From positions 1,715,680 through 1,779,679 of the forward strand of contig NZ_CP025999.1 of the NCBI RefSeq assembly GCF_003086695.1: DNA of 64,000 nucleotides, written 5' to 3'. Below the pieces are notes generated by a model, which was not told where the DNA came from, ran no database searches, and saw nothing but the letters and a program-made list of their open reading frames with translations. Shown here in pieces: positions 9,337 to 19,222 of this stretch (the first letter of the stretch is position 1; every line of letters begins with the position of its first letter). Both the position numbers and the translations under genes were made by a program. Source of the DNA: Stenotrophomonas sp. SAU14A_NAIMI4_8. GTDB lineage: Bacteria; Pseudomonadota; Gammaproteobacteria; Xanthomonadales; Xanthomonadaceae.

Positions 9337-9411
9337 TGGTGCTCCCTAGGGGACTCGAACCCCTGTTTTAGCCTTGAGAGGGCCACGTCCTAACCACTAG
9401 ACGAAGGGAGC
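9337..9411 (-). tRNA. tRNA-Glu (anticodon CTC)
   Basis: Cloverleaf read on the minus strand: acceptor GCTCCCT/AGGGAGC, D-arm GTC...GAC, anticodon stem TGGCC/GGCTA with loop CTCTCAA giving anticodon CTC, T-arm with GGTTCGAGTCC, discriminator A and an encoded CCA. It decodes GAG. It has its own terminator at 9291-9317 and is divergent from pcnB. Confidence 0.97.
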
Positions 9412-9455
9412 ATGTATGTCGCTGCCGAGGCAGGAGCGGTAGTATAGGTACCTCG

Positions 9456-10838
9456 ATGCCAATGGGCAATCCCGAAACTTCAACCGGAAGCGCCAACATC
9501 ATTTCCCCTGCTCCATCTCCGTTCAGCCTGCGCGTCATTCCGCGCGACCAGCACACGATCTCCCGCAAGGAGATCAGCCCGAACGCCCTGCGCGTGCTTT
9601 ATCGCCTGCGCGATGCCGGTTTCGGCGCCTACCTCGTGGGCGGCGCAGTGCGCGACCTGCTGGTCAATGGCCAACCCAAGGATTTCGACGTGGCCACCGA
9701 CGCCACGCCCGAACAGGTCAAGCAGTTGTTCCGCAACTGCCGCCTGATCGGCCGCCGTTTCCGCCTTGCCCACGTGGTCTTCGGCCGCGAGATCATCGAA
9801 GTGGCCACCTTCCGTGCCAACAGCGATGACGGCAGCGGCGACCGCGAAATGGAAAACGGCATGCTGGTGCGCGACAACGTCTACGGCACCATCGAAGACG
9901 ACGCCGTGCGCCGCGACTTCACCTGCAACGCCCTGTACTACGCCATCGAGGATTTCTCGGTGCGCGATTACGTCGGCGGCTTCGAGGACGTGCAGGCACG
10001 CCTGATGAAGCTGATCGGCGATCCCGAACAGCGTTACCGCGAAGACCCCGTGCGCATGCTGCGCGCGGTGCGCCTGGCCGCCAAGCTCGGGTTCCAGATC
10101 GAGCAGGGCACCGCCGCGCCGATCCCGCAGCTGGCCGGCCTGCTCAATGAGGCGGCCCCGGCACGTCTGTTCGAAGAGGTGCTGAAGCTGTTCCTGTCCG
10201 GGCACGGCGTGGCCAGTTTCGAAGGGCTGGAGCGCTACGGCCTGCTGGACGTGCTGTTCCCGGAAAGCGCCAAGGCGCTGAAGTCGAACCGTACCGGCGC
10301 ATTGCGCCGCATGCTGGTGGAAGGCCTGGCCAACACCGATGCCCGCGTGGCCAACGACGAACCGGTCTCGCCGGCGTTCCTGTTCGCGCTGCTGCTGTGG
10401 CCGGCCTACTGCCGTGCCCAGGCCACCCTGCTCAAGCAGGGCGTGGCCCCGGAAGAAGCACAGCGGCGCGCCGCCGACCGGGTGACGGTGCAGCAGCTGA
10501 GCACCATCGCCCTGCCGCGCCGGTTCTCGCTGCCGATGCAGGAAATCTGGCTGCTGCAGTCGCGCTTCAGTTCGCGCCAGCGCAAGCGCGTGTTCCGCAC
10601 GTTGACCCATCCGCGCTTCCGTGCCGCCTTCGATTTCCTGTCGCTGCGCCAGGTGGCCTCGGCCGAGCACGAAGCCGATGTGCAGTTCTGGCGCGAGGCG
10701 CAGGCGCAGTCGGGCAACGAGCTGGAACACTCGCTCGACGCCATGCACGCCGAGGGGGGCGACGAAGAGGGCGGGGCGCCGCGCAAGCGCCGCCGTCGCC
10801 GCCGTCGCAGCGGTAGCCCGGGCGGCGCCGCCGAGTAA
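9456..10838 (+). CDS. pcnB: Poly(A) polymerase I
   Basis: 460-residue nucleotidyltransferase that adds 3' poly(A) tails to RNA and promotes its decay. The class II nucleotidyltransferase head is clear: AYLVGGAVRDLLVNGQPKDFDVATDA, with catalytic aspartates in DFD, followed by IGRRFRLAHVVFG and the RNA-binding segments RDFTCNALYY and REDPVRMLRAVRLAAKLGF. The C-terminus is a basic tail (RKRRRRRRRR-like), as in E. coli PcnB. The start at 9456 (MPMGNPETSTG) is tentative; ATG at 9462 is also possible. folK follows by 3 bp, as in many proteobacteria. Confidence 0.95.
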   Translation: MPMGNPETSTGSANIISPAPSPFSLRVIPRDQHTISRKEISPNALRVLYRLRDAGFGAYLVGGAVRDLLVNGQPKDFDVATDATPEQVKQLFRNCRLIGRRFRLAHVVFGREIIEVATFRANSDDGSGDREMENGMLVRDNVYGTIEDDAVRRDFTCNALYYAIEDFSVRDYVGGFEDVQARLMKLIGDPEQRYREDPVRMLRAVRLAAKLGFQIEQGTAAPIPQLAGLLNEAAPARLFEEVLKLFLSGHGVASFEGLERYGLLDVLFPESAKALKSNRTGALRRMLVEGLANTDARVANDEPVSPAFLFALLLWPAYCRAQATLLKQGVAPEEAQRRAADRVTVQQLSTIALPRRFSLPMQEIWLLQSRFSSRQRKRVFRTLTHPRFRAAFDFLSLRQVASAEHEADVQFWREAQAQSGNELEHSLDAMHAEGGDEEGGAPRKRRRRRRRSGSPGGAAE

Positions 10839-10841
10839 GTC

Positions 10842-11327
10842 ATGACCGTTGCGTGGATAGGCCTGGGTGCCAACCTGGGCGATGCGGCGGGCACGGTCCG
10901 CGCGGCGATTGCCGCGCTGGACACGCTGGCCGGCACGCGCCTGCAGCGGGCATCGCGGCTGTATGCCACCCCGGCCTGGGGCAACGAAGACCAGCCGCCG
11001 TTCGTCAATGCGGTGGCGGCCGTGGATACCGCGTTGGCGCCGATGGACCTGCTGCAGGCCCTGTTGGCGCTGGAGCAGCGTTTCGGCCGGGTGCGCGACC
11101 CGGCCGTGCACTGGGGCCCGCGCGCGCTGGATCTGGACCTGCTCCTTTACGGTCAGCAGACCGTGGACGCGCCTGCGCTGCAGGTGCCGCATCCGTACCT
11201 GCACCAGCGCGCCTTCGTACTGGTGCCGCTGGCCGAAATCGCGCCGGAACTGACCATTCCCGGCCATGGCAGCGTGCAGGACGCAGTGATGCGGGTCGAC
11301 GCCTGCGGGATCGCGCCGATAGGGTGA
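10842..11327 (+). CDS. folK: 2-amino-4-hydroxy-6-hydroxymethyldihydropteridine pyrophosphokinase
   Basis: 161-residue HPPK that transfers pyrophosphate from ATP to the pterin in folate synthesis. Visible motifs: [10 protein letters not shown] at the N-terminus, [13 protein letters not shown] with the pterin-binding asparagine, and the [11 protein letters not shown] signature with the two magnesium-binding aspartates. The C-terminal [21 protein letters not shown] is standard. It starts 3 bp after pcnB and precedes panB by 34 bp, so pcnB-folK-panB-panC may be one transcript. Confidence 0.96.
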   Translation: MTVAWIGLGANLGDAAGTVRAAIAALDTLAGTRLQRASRLYATPAWGNEDQPPFVNAVAAVDTALAPMDLLQALLALEQRFGRVRDPAVHWGPRALDLDLLLYGQQTVDAPALQVPHPYLHQRAFVLVPLAEIAPELTIPGHGSVQDAVMRVDACGIAPIG

Positions 11328-11361
11328 TAATGCCCGGGTTATCTCCCCCGGTTATCAGCAC

Positions 11362-12177
11362 ATGAGCACCCACGCAGACAGCAAGCCCTGGACCGTACCC
11401 GCGCTGGCCGAAGCCAAGCGCAATGGCCAGAAGCTGGTCATGTTGACCGCCTACGACGCAGGCTTTGCCCGCACTTTCGACGCCAATGGCGTGGACCTGA
11501 TCCTGATCGGCGATTCGCTGGGCATGGTCGTGCAGGGCCACGATTCCACCCTGCCGGTGACGGTGGCGGACATGGTCTACCACACCCGTGCGGTGTCGCG
11601 CGTGCTGCAGCGGGCGCTGCTGGTGGCCGACCTGCCGTTCGGCGCCGATGCCACCCCGGAACGTGCGCTGGACGCCTCGCTGCAGCTGCTGCAGGCCGGT
11701 GCCGAGATGGTCAAGATCGAAGGTGCCGGCTTCAAGGTCGACATCGTGCGCTACCTGGTGGAGCGCGAGATTCCGGTGTGTTCGCACCTGGGCCTGACCC
11801 CGCAGTCGGTGCTGCGCCTGGGCGGCTTCAAGATCCAGGGCCGTGGCGATGCCGCGCGCCAGCTGGTGGAAGACGCCAAGGCCGTGGCCGCCGCCGGTGC
11901 CACCCTGATCGTGCTCGAATGCATGCCGACCCCGGTGGCGGCTGAAGTGACCGCTGCAGTGGACGTGCCGACCATCGGCATCGGTGCCGGCCCGCACTGT
12001 GATGGCCAGGTGCTGGTGCTGCACGATTTCATCGGCCTGGACAGTGGCCACCGCCGTCCGAAGTTCGTCAAGGACTTCCTGGCCGAAGGCGGTTCGGTGG
12101 CCGGTGCCACCCGCGCCTACGCTGACGCCGTGCGCGACGGCAGCTTCCCCGACGAACAGCACGCCTACGCCCAATGA
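11362..12177 (+). CDS. panB: 3-methyl-2-oxobutanoate hydroxymethyltransferase
   Basis: 271-residue ketopantoate hydroxymethyltransferase, the first step of pantothenate synthesis. [17 protein letters not shown] and [22 protein letters not shown] are the family's metal and substrate loops, and VKIEGAG and HLGLTPQSV are also present. A TGATAAT-like -10 element near 11323 could give an internal promoter. The stop overlaps the panC start (ATGA), indicating translational coupling. Confidence 0.97.
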   Translation: MSTHADSKPWTVPALAEAKRNGQKLVMLTAYDAGFARTFDANGVDLILIGDSLGMVVQGHDSTLPVTVADMVYHTRAVSRVLQRALLVADLPFGADATPERALDASLQLLQAGAEMVKIEGAGFKVDIVRYLVEREIPVCSHLGLTPQSVLRLGGFKIQGRGDAARQLVEDAKAVAAAGATLIVLECMPTPVAAEVTAAVDVPTIGIGAGPHCDGQVLVLHDFIGLDSGHRRPKFVKDFLAEGGSVAGATRAYADAVRDGSFPDEQHAYAQ

Positions 12178-13013
12178 TCCAGACCTTCAACGAACTTGGC
12201 GCACTGCGCGAACAGATCGCCCAGTGGAAGCAGCAGGGCCTGCGCGTGGCGCTGGTGCCGACCATGGGCAACCTGCACGGCGGACACCATTCGCTGGTGG
12301 CCCTGGCCCGGCAGTACGCCGACAAAGTGGTGGCCAGCATCTTCGTCAACCCGACCCAGTTCGGGCCGAACGAAGATTTCAGCCGCTACCCGCGCACGCC
12401 CGAGGCCGACGTGGCCGGGCTGGAGCAGGTCGGTTGCGATGCCGTGTGGCTGCCCAGCGTCGAGGCGATGTACCCGCTGGGCGTGGACAAGACCACGCAG
12501 ATGCACGCCCCCGGCGTGAGCGAAGTGCTGGAGGGCGCCAGCCGCCCGGGCCACTTCGATGGCGTCTGCACGGTGGTGGCGCGCCTGTTCCTGCAGGTGC
12601 AGCCGGACGTGGCCGTGTTCGGTCGCAAGGACTACCAGCAGCTGGCGGTGATCAAGCAGATGGTGGCCGAGCTGTCCTTCCCGATCCAGATCGTCGGTGC
12701 CGAGATCGTGCGTGACGACGATGGCCTGGCCAAGAGCTCGCGCAACCAGTACCTGGATGCGCAGCAGCGACCGCTGGCCACCACGATCCACCGCACCCTG
12801 CTGGGCATGCGCGAAGGCTACGTGGCCGGGCACACGCGGGCGCAGATCGAAGCCGATGCCACCGCCGCACTGCAGGCTGCCGGTTTCCAGGTCGACTACG
12901 CGGTGCTGCGCACCCCGGAGCTGGCCGAACCGACCTTCGACGGCGGCGGCCGGGTGGCGCTGATTGCCGCCCGCCTGGGCAGCACCCGGTTGATCGACAA
13001 CCTGGAATTCTGA
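12174..13013 (+). CDS. panC: Pantothenate synthetase
   Basis: 279-residue ATP-dependent pantoate-beta-alanine ligase. ATP-binding signatures are [14 protein letters not shown] (the HIGH-like loop; the common form has EGH, here GGH) and [10 protein letters not shown], a KMSKS equivalent. [18 protein letters not shown] and [12 protein letters not shown] line the substrate pocket. The start overlaps the panB stop by 4 bp. Product feeds coenzyme A synthesis together with panD and, elsewhere in this window, coaD. Confidence 0.97.
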   Translation: MIQTFNELGALREQIAQWKQQGLRVALVPTMGNLHGGHHSLVALARQYADKVVASIFVNPTQFGPNEDFSRYPRTPEADVAGLEQVGCDAVWLPSVEAMYPLGVDKTTQMHAPGVSEVLEGASRPGHFDGVCTVVARLFLQVQPDVAVFGRKDYQQLAVIKQMVAELSFPIQIVGAEIVRDDDGLAKSSRNQYLDAQQRPLATTIHRTLLGMREGYVAGHTRAQIEADATAALQAAGFQVDYAVLRTPELAEPTFDGGGRVALIAARLGSTRLIDNLEF

Positions 13014-13020
13014 TGTCTGC

Positions 13021-13061
13021 GGGGTCGGATCCCTTTCCCGTTGGGAAAGGGCTCTGACCCC
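13021..13061 (+). repeat. GGGGTC-ended imperfect palindrome (forward copy)
   Basis: 41-nt element with ends GGGGTCGGATCCC and GGGCTCTGACCCC and inner stem CCCTTTCCC/GGGAAAGGG. The outer stem has the two non-Watson-Crick positions found in all five copies in this window (others at 20131, 41833, 46927, 47048). It lies between panC and panD. Confidence 0.85.
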
Positions 13062-13155
13062 ACTTACAGCCTGCTACCTGAACAAGTTGCCAGCCGTGAT
13101 GCCCGGCGCCACGCGGGTGCTAGAATCCGCACTTTCCTTTGCGTTGTGCCGTGCC

Positions 13156-13536
13156 ATGCACCTGTCCCTGCTGAAGACCAAGATCCACCGCGCCACCGTC
13201 ACCCATTCCGAGCTGAACTACGAAGGTTCCATCGCCATCGATGACAACCTGCTGGCTGCCACCGGCATCCGCGAGTTCGAGCAGGTGCACATCTGGGACG
13301 TGACCAACGGTGCGCGCTTCTCGACCTATGCCATCCGTGCCGAAGCCGGCAGCGGCGTGGTCTCGCTCAATGGCGGCGCCGCGCGCCACGTGCAGGTCGG
13401 CGACATCATCATCATCGCTGCCTTCGCCAGCATGACCGAGCAGGAAGCGGACAGCTTCAAGCCGAAGCTGGTGTACGTGGACGGCAACAACCAGATTTCC
13501 CACACCAACGACACGATCCCGACCCAGGCCGCATGA
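13156..13536 (+). CDS. panD: Aspartate 1-decarboxylase (proenzyme)
   Basis: 126-residue pyruvoyl enzyme that makes beta-alanine for pantothenate. The self-cleavage site is G24-S25 in [10 protein letters not shown], at the standard position; S25 becomes the pyruvoyl group. [11 protein letters not shown] and [12 protein letters not shown] are conserved. The ATG at 13156 was preferred because it puts cleavage at residue 24; an upstream in-frame ATG would add 23 unrelated residues. A TAGAAT -10-like sequence at 13121 suggests its own promoter after the repeat that separates it from panC. Confidence 0.96.
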   Translation: MHLSLLKTKIHRATVTHSELNYEGSIAIDDNLLAATGIREFEQVHIWDVTNGARFSTYAIRAEAGSGVVSLNGGAARHVQVGDIIIIAAFASMTEQEADSFKPKLVYVDGNNQISHTNDTIPTQAA

Positions 13537-15047
13537 CAACGAACAACGGATTCGACTCGCTGCATTCCCACGCCCAGCGCCTGAAGGGCGCAAGCATTCC
13601 CAGCCTGCTGGCCGCCGAACCTGGCCGCGTGCAGGATCTGGCGCTGCGGGTCGGTCCGTTGTATGTCAATTTCGCGCGGCAGAAGTACGATGCCGCTGCG
13701 TTGCAGGCGCTGCTGGCGCTGGCCGCCGAGCGCGATGTCGGCGCGGCCATCGCCCGCCTGTTCCGCGGCGAACAGGTGAACCTGACCGAAGGCCGTGCGG
13801 CGCTGCATACCGCGCTGCGCGGTGATGGCGTGGATGCGCCGGTGGCGGCCGAGGCCTATGCCACCGCGCGCGACATCCGCCAGCGCATGGGCGTGCTGGT
13901 GCGCGCGCTGGAAGACAGCGGCGTGACCGATGTGGTCAGCGTCGGCATCGGCGGTTCCGATCTGGGCCCGCGCCTGGTGGCCGACGCGCTGCGTCCGGTC
14001 ACTGGCGCGCGCCTGCGCGTGCATTTCGTGTCGAACGTGGACGGCGCCGCCATGCAGCGCACGCTGGCCACGCTGGACCCGGCCACCACCGCCGGCATCC
14101 TGATTTCCAAGACCTTCGGTACCCAGGAAACGCTGCTCAACGGGCAGATCCTGCATGACTGGCTGGGCGGCAGCGATCGCCTGTACGCGGTCAGCGCCAA
14201 CCCCGAGCGTGCCGCCAAGGCCTTCGCCATCGCCGCCGAGCGCGTGCTGCCGATGTGGGACTGGGTGGGCGGGCGTTACTCGCTGTGGTCGGCGGTCGGC
14301 TTCCCGATTGCGCTGGCCATTGGTTTCGAGCGTTTCGAGCAGCTGCTGGACGGTGCCGCGCAGATGGATGCGCATGCGCTGGACGCGCCGCTGGAGCGCA
14401 ACCTGCCGGTGCTGCATGCACTGACCGATATCTGGAACCGCAACCTGCTGGGGTATGCCACCCACGCGGTGATGACCTACGACCAGCGCCTGGCGCTGCT
14501 GCCGGCCTACCTGCAGCAGCTGGTGATGGAAAGCCTGGGCAAGCGCGTGCAGCGCGACGGCCAGCCGGTCACCACCGACACCGTGCCGGTGTGGTGGGGC
14601 GGGGCAGGCACCGATGTGCAGCACAGCTTCTTCCAGGCGCTGCACCAGGGCACCAGCATCATTCCGGCCGATTTCATCGGCTGCGTGCGCAACGACGATC
14701 CCTACACGGTGAACCACCAGGCGTTGCTGGCCAACCTGCTGGCGCAGACCGAAGCGCTGGCCAACGGCCAGGCCAGCGACGATCCGCACCGCGACTATCC
14801 CGGTGGCCGCCCCAGCACCCTGATCCTGCTCGATGCACTGACCCCGCAGGCGCTGGGTGCGTTGATCGCCATGTACGAACACGCGGTGTACGTGCAGTCG
14901 GTGGTCTGGAACATCAACGCCTTCGACCAGTTCGGTGTCGAGCTGGGCAAGCAGCTGGCCAATGGCCTGTTGCCGGCGCTGCAGGGCGAGGATGTGGCGA
15001 TTGCCGATCCGATGACCCGCGAGATCCTGGCGCAGCTGAAGGGCTGA
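13533..15047 (+). CDS. pgi: Glucose-6-phosphate isomerase
   Basis: 504-residue enzyme interconverting glucose-6-phosphate and fructose-6-phosphate. Motifs: [37 protein letters not shown] (signature), the catalytic glutamate in [10 protein letters not shown], and a late [19 protein letters not shown] with the C-terminal lysine. It starts in a 4-bp overlap with panD, an unusual pairing of vitamin and sugar metabolism. It is a little shorter than the E. coli enzyme (about 549 residues), consistent with the Xanthomonas-type form. Confidence 0.97.
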   Translation: MTTNNGFDSLHSHAQRLKGASIPSLLAAEPGRVQDLALRVGPLYVNFARQKYDAAALQALLALAAERDVGAAIARLFRGEQVNLTEGRAALHTALRGDGVDAPVAAEAYATARDIRQRMGVLVRALEDSGVTDVVSVGIGGSDLGPRLVADALRPVTGARLRVHFVSNVDGAAMQRTLATLDPATTAGILISKTFGTQETLLNGQILHDWLGGSDRLYAVSANPERAAKAFAIAAERVLPMWDWVGGRYSLWSAVGFPIALAIGFERFEQLLDGAAQMDAHALDAPLERNLPVLHALTDIWNRNLLGYATHAVMTYDQRLALLPAYLQQLVMESLGKRVQRDGQPVTTDTVPVWWGGAGTDVQHSFFQALHQGTSIIPADFIGCVRNDDPYTVNHQALLANLLAQTEALANGQASDDPHRDYPGGRPSTLILLDALTPQALGALIAMYEHAVYVQSVVWNINAFDQFGVELGKQLANGLLPALQGEDVAIADPMTREILAQLKG

Positions 15048-15054
15048 CGTATCT

Positions 15055-15110
15055 GTAGAGTCGAGCCATGCTCGACTCTACAAGTCGGTAGCGCCGGGCC
15101 ATGCCCGGCG
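15055..15110. repeat. Two GTAG-type palindromes downstream of pgi
   Basis: 15055-15081 is a full palindrome from GTAG to CTAC with arms AGTCGAGC/GCTCGACT. 15088-15110 starts GTAG and has arms CGCCGGGC/GCCCGGCG. They lie between the convergent pgi and regA genes. No T-run terminator is seen here. Confidence 0.85.
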
Positions 15111-15124
15111 GACGCGACCCCGCA

Positions 15125-15688
15125 TCAACGGCTCGGGTCGCGCTCCGGGCTTGGCCGCTTGGCCAGCTTGCGCTGCAGCGAACGCCGGTGCATGCCCAGC
15201 AGCCGCGCCGCGGCCGACACATTGCCGCCGGTCTCGTGCATGGCCTGCTGGATGTGTTCCCACTGCAGGCGGCTGATCGGTGTCATCGCATCGGGCACTT
15301 CCATTTCGCCCTCATCGGCCGGGCCATCATCCTCTTCGCCAAGGGCGCGCAGGATCATCGGCACCGTGGCCGGTTTGGGCAGGTAATCGTCGGCGCCCAG
15401 CTTGATCGCTTCCACTGCGGTGGCGATGCTGGCGTAACCGGTCACCAGCAGGATGCGCATGTCCGCACGCAGCGCGCGCAGCGGCTGGATCAGGGCCAGG
15501 CCCGAATCGTTGCCCAGCTTCAGATCGATCAGGGCGAATGCAGGCGGCTGCTGGCGTGCCAGCATCAGCGCGCTGGCCGCATCCTGTGCGGTCTGCGTTT
15601 CCAGGCCCTTGCGGGCCAGGCTGCGCTGCAGGGTGCGCAGGTACAGTTCGTCGTCGTCGACCAGCAGGCCAAGGGTTGAGGCGTTCAT
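15125..15688 (-). CDS. Response regulator of the RegA/PrrA/ActR family
   Basis: 187 residues: receiver domain (about 1-120) and a short Fis-type helix-turn-helix at the C-terminus (GGNVSAAARLLGMHRRSLQRKL). The acidic pocket is D11-D12-D13, the phosphoacceptor is D55 in ALIDLKLG, and K105 is in YLPKPAT. This small two-domain plan is that of RegA/PrrA/ActR, which controls genes in response to redox state. The kinase gene upstream ends in the ATG of this gene (ATGA overlap). The ATG at 15686-15688 gives a normal receiver start (TLGLLVDDDE). Confidence 0.9.
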   Translation of the reverse strand: MNASTLGLLVDDDELYLRTLQRSLARKGLETQTAQDAASALMLARQQPPAFALIDLKLGNDSGLALIQPLRALRADMRILLVTGYASIATAVEAIKLGADDYLPKPATVPMILRALGEEDDGPADEGEMEVPDAMTPISRLQWEHIQQAMHETGGNVSAAARLLGMHRRSLQRKLAKRPSPERDPSR

Positions 15689-16911
15689 GGGGTGTCCTCG
15701 CGTGGGGCCAGCGGCAGGCGGAAGCCGACGCGGCTGCCGGCCCCCTGGGCCGGGCGCATCCACATCTCGCCCTGCAGGCGTTCGATGGTGGCGTGGGACA
15801 GGGCCAGGCCCACACCCATGCCTTCACTTTTACTGCTGCCGAACAGCCGGCCCGGCAGCACGGCGGCACGGGCGTTGAAGCCGTGCCCGTAATCGCGCAC
15901 TTCGCCGATCAGGTCGTCGCCTTCGATGCGCAGGTCCAGGTCCACGCGCGGGCGCCCGGCCTGTTCGCCCGCATCGGCCGCGTTGTTCAGCAGCACCATC
16001 AGCAGGTGGCCCACGCCGGGGTCGAGCGGCAGCCGTAGCGGCGCGTCGTCGTTGCGGTGCAGGTCGATGGTCGGTCGCACCAGCCGCCACTGTTCCAGCA
16101 CCTGCTGCGCGCTGGAATGACCGCGGCCGGGGCCTTCGGTGGATGCCGGCGCGGCCAGCGCCAGCACGCGTTCACGGCACTGCACCAGCAGTTCGCGCAG
16201 GGTTTCCATGTCCTCGCGCACTTCCGGCTCTTCGCTGCGCTCGGCCACGTCATCGGCCAGCAGGGTCATGGTTGCCAGCGGGGTGTTCAGTTCGTGCGCC
16301 ACCGAGGCGGCGTGGGTGGCCAGGGCGACGATGCCTTCGTTGCGGGCGAAGCGTTCGCGCAGCGCCGACAGTTCCAGTTCGCGCTGGCGCAGGGCCGTCG
16401 CCAGGCGGGTGGAAAAGGTCAGCACGACCGCCGCAGACAGCAGGAAATTGGCCACCACGCCCCAGCGGTTCAGGTCCAGCGCGCGGAAGTAGCCGGCGGG
16501 CAGGGGTTGGCCGAACACACCGCTGGCGGCGTAGCCCAGCAGGCAGGCGCCGGCCACCGCCAGCGCCCAGCGGCGGGGCAGGGCGAAGGCGGCCAGCGCG
16601 ATCAGAATCAGGAACAGCGAGCCGAAGGGGTTGGCGATGCCGCCGCTCCAGCCGACCATCCAGGTCAGGATGATCACGTCCACCAGGATGTGCCCGAACG
16701 CGGTCAGCGGGGCGGTATCGCCCGCTTCCGGGCGCAGCTGGGTGTACAGGTTGAACACGGCCAGCACGGCCACGCCCGCCCACAGGGGCTGCTGCGGCAA
16801 CGGCAGGCCCAGCACCCAGGTGGCGACCAGGATGGTGGCCGCCTGGCCGGCCACGGCCAGCCAGCGCAGGCTGCACAGGGTACGAAGGAACGGGGCGTCG
16901 GGTCCGGTCAT
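15685..16911 (-). CDS. Membrane sensor histidine kinase of the RegB/PrrB family
   Basis: 408 residues. About six hydrophobic segments span residues 10-165, then an H-box with phosphoacceptor H206 (VAHELNTPLATM), an N-box (LMVLLNNAADAGEQAGRP) and G-boxes (VRDYGHGF, GMGVGLALSHATIERLQG). Near residue 90 is GGIANPFGSLF, which fits the GGxxNPF motif known in RegB as the quinone-sensing redox box. The start at MTGPDAPFLR is supported by its short lead into the first membrane segment. Paired with the regulator gene by a 4-bp overlap. A redox-sensing role is inferred from the motif and the partner type. Confidence 0.9.
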   Translation of the reverse strand: MTGPDAPFLRTLCSLRWLAVAGQAATILVATWVLGLPLPQQPLWAGVAVLAVFNLYTQLRPEAGDTAPLTAFGHILVDVIILTWMVGWSGGIANPFGSLFLILIALAAFALPRRWALAVAGACLLGYAASGVFGQPLPAGYFRALDLNRWGVVANFLLSAAVVLTFSTRLATALRQRELELSALRERFARNEGIVALATHAASVAHELNTPLATMTLLADDVAERSEEPEVREDMETLRELLVQCRERVLALAAPASTEGPGRGHSSAQQVLEQWRLVRPTIDLHRNDDAPLRLPLDPGVGHLLMVLLNNAADAGEQAGRPRVDLDLRIEGDDLIGEVRDYGHGFNARAAVLPGRLFGSSKSEGMGVGLALSHATIERLQGEMWMRPAQGAGSRVGFRLPLAPREDTP

Positions 16912-17013
16912 GCCTGCCCATCGTATGCGTTCATCGCACGGGGTGCCTGCGACAATCGGCCGCAGACGCGCTGGCCGCTGAATGCGACCCACCCCGAATG
17001 CGGGGGCGGGCGG

Positions 17014-17019
17014 TAGAAT
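17014..17019 (+). promoter_or_regulatory. Candidate -10 element of ispG
   Basis: TAGAAT lies 6 bp before the ispG ATG. If used, transcription would begin at or within a base or two of the start codon, giving a leaderless mRNA. No good -35 match is seen at the usual distance, so this is tentative. Confidence 0.3.
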
Positions 17020-17025
17020 GGCCGC

Positions 17026-18291
17026 ATGCACGACGCCGTCACCCGCCCTACGCCCCCCTCCGATGCCACCGCCTGGCCGCGCCGCCAGACCCATGCCGTC
17101 CAGATCGGCGGGGTCACTGTAGGCGGCGGCAAGCCGGTGGTGGTGCAGTCGATGACCAACACCGACACCTCCGACGTGGCGTCCACCACCAAGCAGGTGG
17201 CCGAGCTGTGGCGTGCCGGGTCGGAAATGGTGCGCCTGACCGTCAACACGGTTGAAGCGGCCGCGGCCATTCCGCGCATCGTCGACAAGCTGGCGATGAT
17301 GGGCATCGACGTGCCGCTGATCGGCGATTTCCACTACAACGGCCACCAGCTGTTGACCGCCGAGCCGGCCTGCGCCGAAGCGCTGGCCAAGTACCGCATC
17401 AACCCGGGCAACGTCGGCTTCGGCAAGAAGAAAGACCTGCAGTTCGCGCAGTTGATCGAATTCGCCGTGCGCTACAACAAGCCGGTGCGCATCGGTGCCA
17501 ACTGGGGTTCGCTGGACCAGGCGCTGGCGGCGAAGCTGATGGACGAGAACAACCATCGCGAACAGCCCTGGGACGCCGGCCGCGTGCTGCGCGAAGCACT
17601 GATCCGCTCGGCGCTGGATTCGGCCGAACAGGCGGTGGAACTGGGCCTGCCGCGCGATCGCATCGTGCTGTCGGCCAAGGTGAGCGGCGTGCAGGAACTG
17701 ATCGCGGTGTACCGCGACCTGGCCCAGCGCTCGGATTTCGCCCTGCACCTGGGCCTGACCGAAGCCGGCATCGGCAGCAAGGGCATCGTGGCCTCGGCCG
17801 CGGCGCTGAGCGTGCTGCTGCAGGAAGGTATCGGTGACACCATCCGCATTTCGCTGACCCCCGAACCGGGGCAGTCGCGTACGCAGGAAGTGATCGTCGC
17901 CCAGGAACTGCTGCAGACCACCGGCCAGCGCGCCTTCACCCCGCTGGTGACCGCGTGCCCGGGCTGTGGCCGTACCACCTCCGAATTCTTCCAGGAACTG
18001 GCCAAGGTGGTGCAGAACCACGTGCGCGAGAAGATGCCGCTGTGGAAGATCCACCACCCGGGTGCGGAGAACATGACCCTGGCGGTGATGGGCTGCATCG
18101 TCAACGGCCCGGGCGAGTCGCGCCACGCCAACATCGGCATTTCGCTGCCGGGTACCGGTGAGACGCCGGCCGCACCGGTGTTCGTCGATGGCGAGAAGAA
18201 GGTGACCCTGCGCGGCGAGAACATTGCCCAGGAGTTCGTTGCCCTGATCGACGAGTACGTCGAACGTACCTATGTCCGAAGCGCAGGATAA
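17026..18291 (+). CDS. ispG: 4-hydroxy-3-methylbut-2-en-1-yl diphosphate synthase
   Basis: 421-residue [4Fe-4S] enzyme of the MEP isoprenoid pathway, converting cyclic MEcPP to HMBPP. N-terminal signature [19 protein letters not shown] followed by [11 protein letters not shown]; middle IGDFHYNGH and RINPGNVG; cluster cysteines near the C-terminus in ACPGCGRT and [11 protein letters not shown] with the conserved glutamate. It is divergent from the RegB-like kinase gene and overlaps the PAP2 gene downstream by 20 bp. No ribosome binding site is visible ahead of the ATG. Confidence 0.97.
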   Translation: MHDAVTRPTPPSDATAWPRRQTHAVQIGGVTVGGGKPVVVQSMTNTDTSDVASTTKQVAELWRAGSEMVRLTVNTVEAAAAIPRIVDKLAMMGIDVPLIGDFHYNGHQLLTAEPACAEALAKYRINPGNVGFGKKKDLQFAQLIEFAVRYNKPVRIGANWGSLDQALAAKLMDENNHREQPWDAGRVLREALIRSALDSAEQAVELGLPRDRIVLSAKVSGVQELIAVYRDLAQRSDFALHLGLTEAGIGSKGIVASAAALSVLLQEGIGDTIRISLTPEPGQSRTQEVIVAQELLQTTGQRAFTPLVTACPGCGRTTSEFFQELAKVVQNHVREKMPLWKIHHPGAENMTLAVMGCIVNGPGESRHANIGISLPGTGETPAAPVFVDGEKKVTLRGENIAQEFVALIDEYVERTYVRSAG

Positions 18292-19021
18292 GCCCGTCAT
18301 CCTGGCCGCGCCGGAGCCGGCGTCCGGCTTCCGCCACTGGATGGCGCGCAACGCCTGGCGCCTGCTGCTGCTGTTTGCCGGCGTGCTGCTGCCGCTGGCC
18401 GGCTTCGTGGCGCTGGCCGACGAGGTGCACGAGTTCGAATCGTTCCATTTCGATGCGCCGTTGCTGTGGCAGATGCACGGCCTGCATTCGCCGGCATTGG
18501 ACACGTTCTTCGTACTGCTGTCGCGGCTGGGCTACGAATGGTTCCTGATTCCCGCCGACGTGCTGATCGTGGGCGCACTGGCCTGGCGGCGGCGCTGGCG
18601 CGAAGCGACCTTCGTGGCGGTGTGCTTCGTCGGTTCGGCGCTGCTGAACATGGGCAGCAAGCAGTTCTTCCAGCGTGACCGCCCCAGCCTGTGGGAATCG
18701 ATCGCGCCGGAATCGACATTCAGTTTCCCCAGCGGCCATGCCATGGGCTCGATGACCCTGGCGATGACCCTGGTGCTGCTGGCCTGGAACACCCGCTGGC
18801 GTTGGCCGGTACTGGTGCTGGCCCCCGCGTTCAGCCTGCTGGTGAGCGTGTCCCGGGTCTATCTGGGCGTGCACTATCCCTCGGACATCCTGGCCGGATG
18901 GTGTGCCGCGCTCGTTTGGGTGGTAGGGTGCTATCTGGTCATGTTCCGTCGCCGGCATCCTTGGCGGCGTCACGGTTCGCCGCCAGCGAGGGCCAGCGAA
19001 GCGATCGCAACAGGGGATTGA
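18272..19021 (+). CDS. PAP2-superfamily membrane phosphatase
   Basis: 249 residues with about five to six membrane segments. All three phosphatase signatures are present: [18 protein letters not shown] and [12 protein letters not shown]; the His of the last is the nucleophile in this superfamily. Members dephosphorylate lipid phosphates such as undecaprenyl diphosphate or phosphatidylglycerophosphate. Overlap with ispG makes an isoprenoid pyrophosphate substrate attractive, but this is only an inference. The basic C-terminal tail is cytoplasmic by the positive-inside rule. Confidence 0.88.
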   Translation: MSEAQDKPVILAAPEPASGFRHWMARNAWRLLLLFAGVLLPLAGFVALADEVHEFESFHFDAPLLWQMHGLHSPALDTFFVLLSRLGYEWFLIPADVLIVGALAWRRRWREATFVAVCFVGSALLNMGSKQFFQRDRPSLWESIAPESTFSFPSGHAMGSMTLAMTLVLLAWNTRWRWPVLVLAPAFSLLVSVSRVYLGVHYPSDILAGWCAALVWVVGCYLVMFRRRHPWRRHGSPPARASEAIATGD

Positions 19022-19222
19022 CGCGGTTGTCCCGTTTGGGACGCCGCGCAATGGATGTGTAGTTTCGATGTCGGGGGTTTTACGGGGCCAGGGACGGAAT
19101 CGGCGCGTGAAGAATGTGATGCGCAAGGCAGAACGCCGTTTTTGCGCAGTTTCCGCGCTTGCGATGTGCCATGGCGCACGCCTAGCTTGGCCCCCGATGG
19201 CCGCATTCGAAGAGGGACGTGG

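Noticed and set aside
9337..9411. Integration site with an element at the tRNA-Glu gene
   Set aside because: No integrase, no direct repeat of the tRNA 3' end and normal core genes on both sides.
13021..13061. Intrinsic terminator after panC
   Set aside because: The hairpin is a GGGGTC repeat found at four other places and has no T-run; it may still affect RNA ends.
15685..18504. 939-codon minus-strand frame reading through ispG into the RegB-like gene
   Set aside because: Only the last 408 codons show kinase features; the rest is antisense to ispG and arises from GC-rich codon bias.
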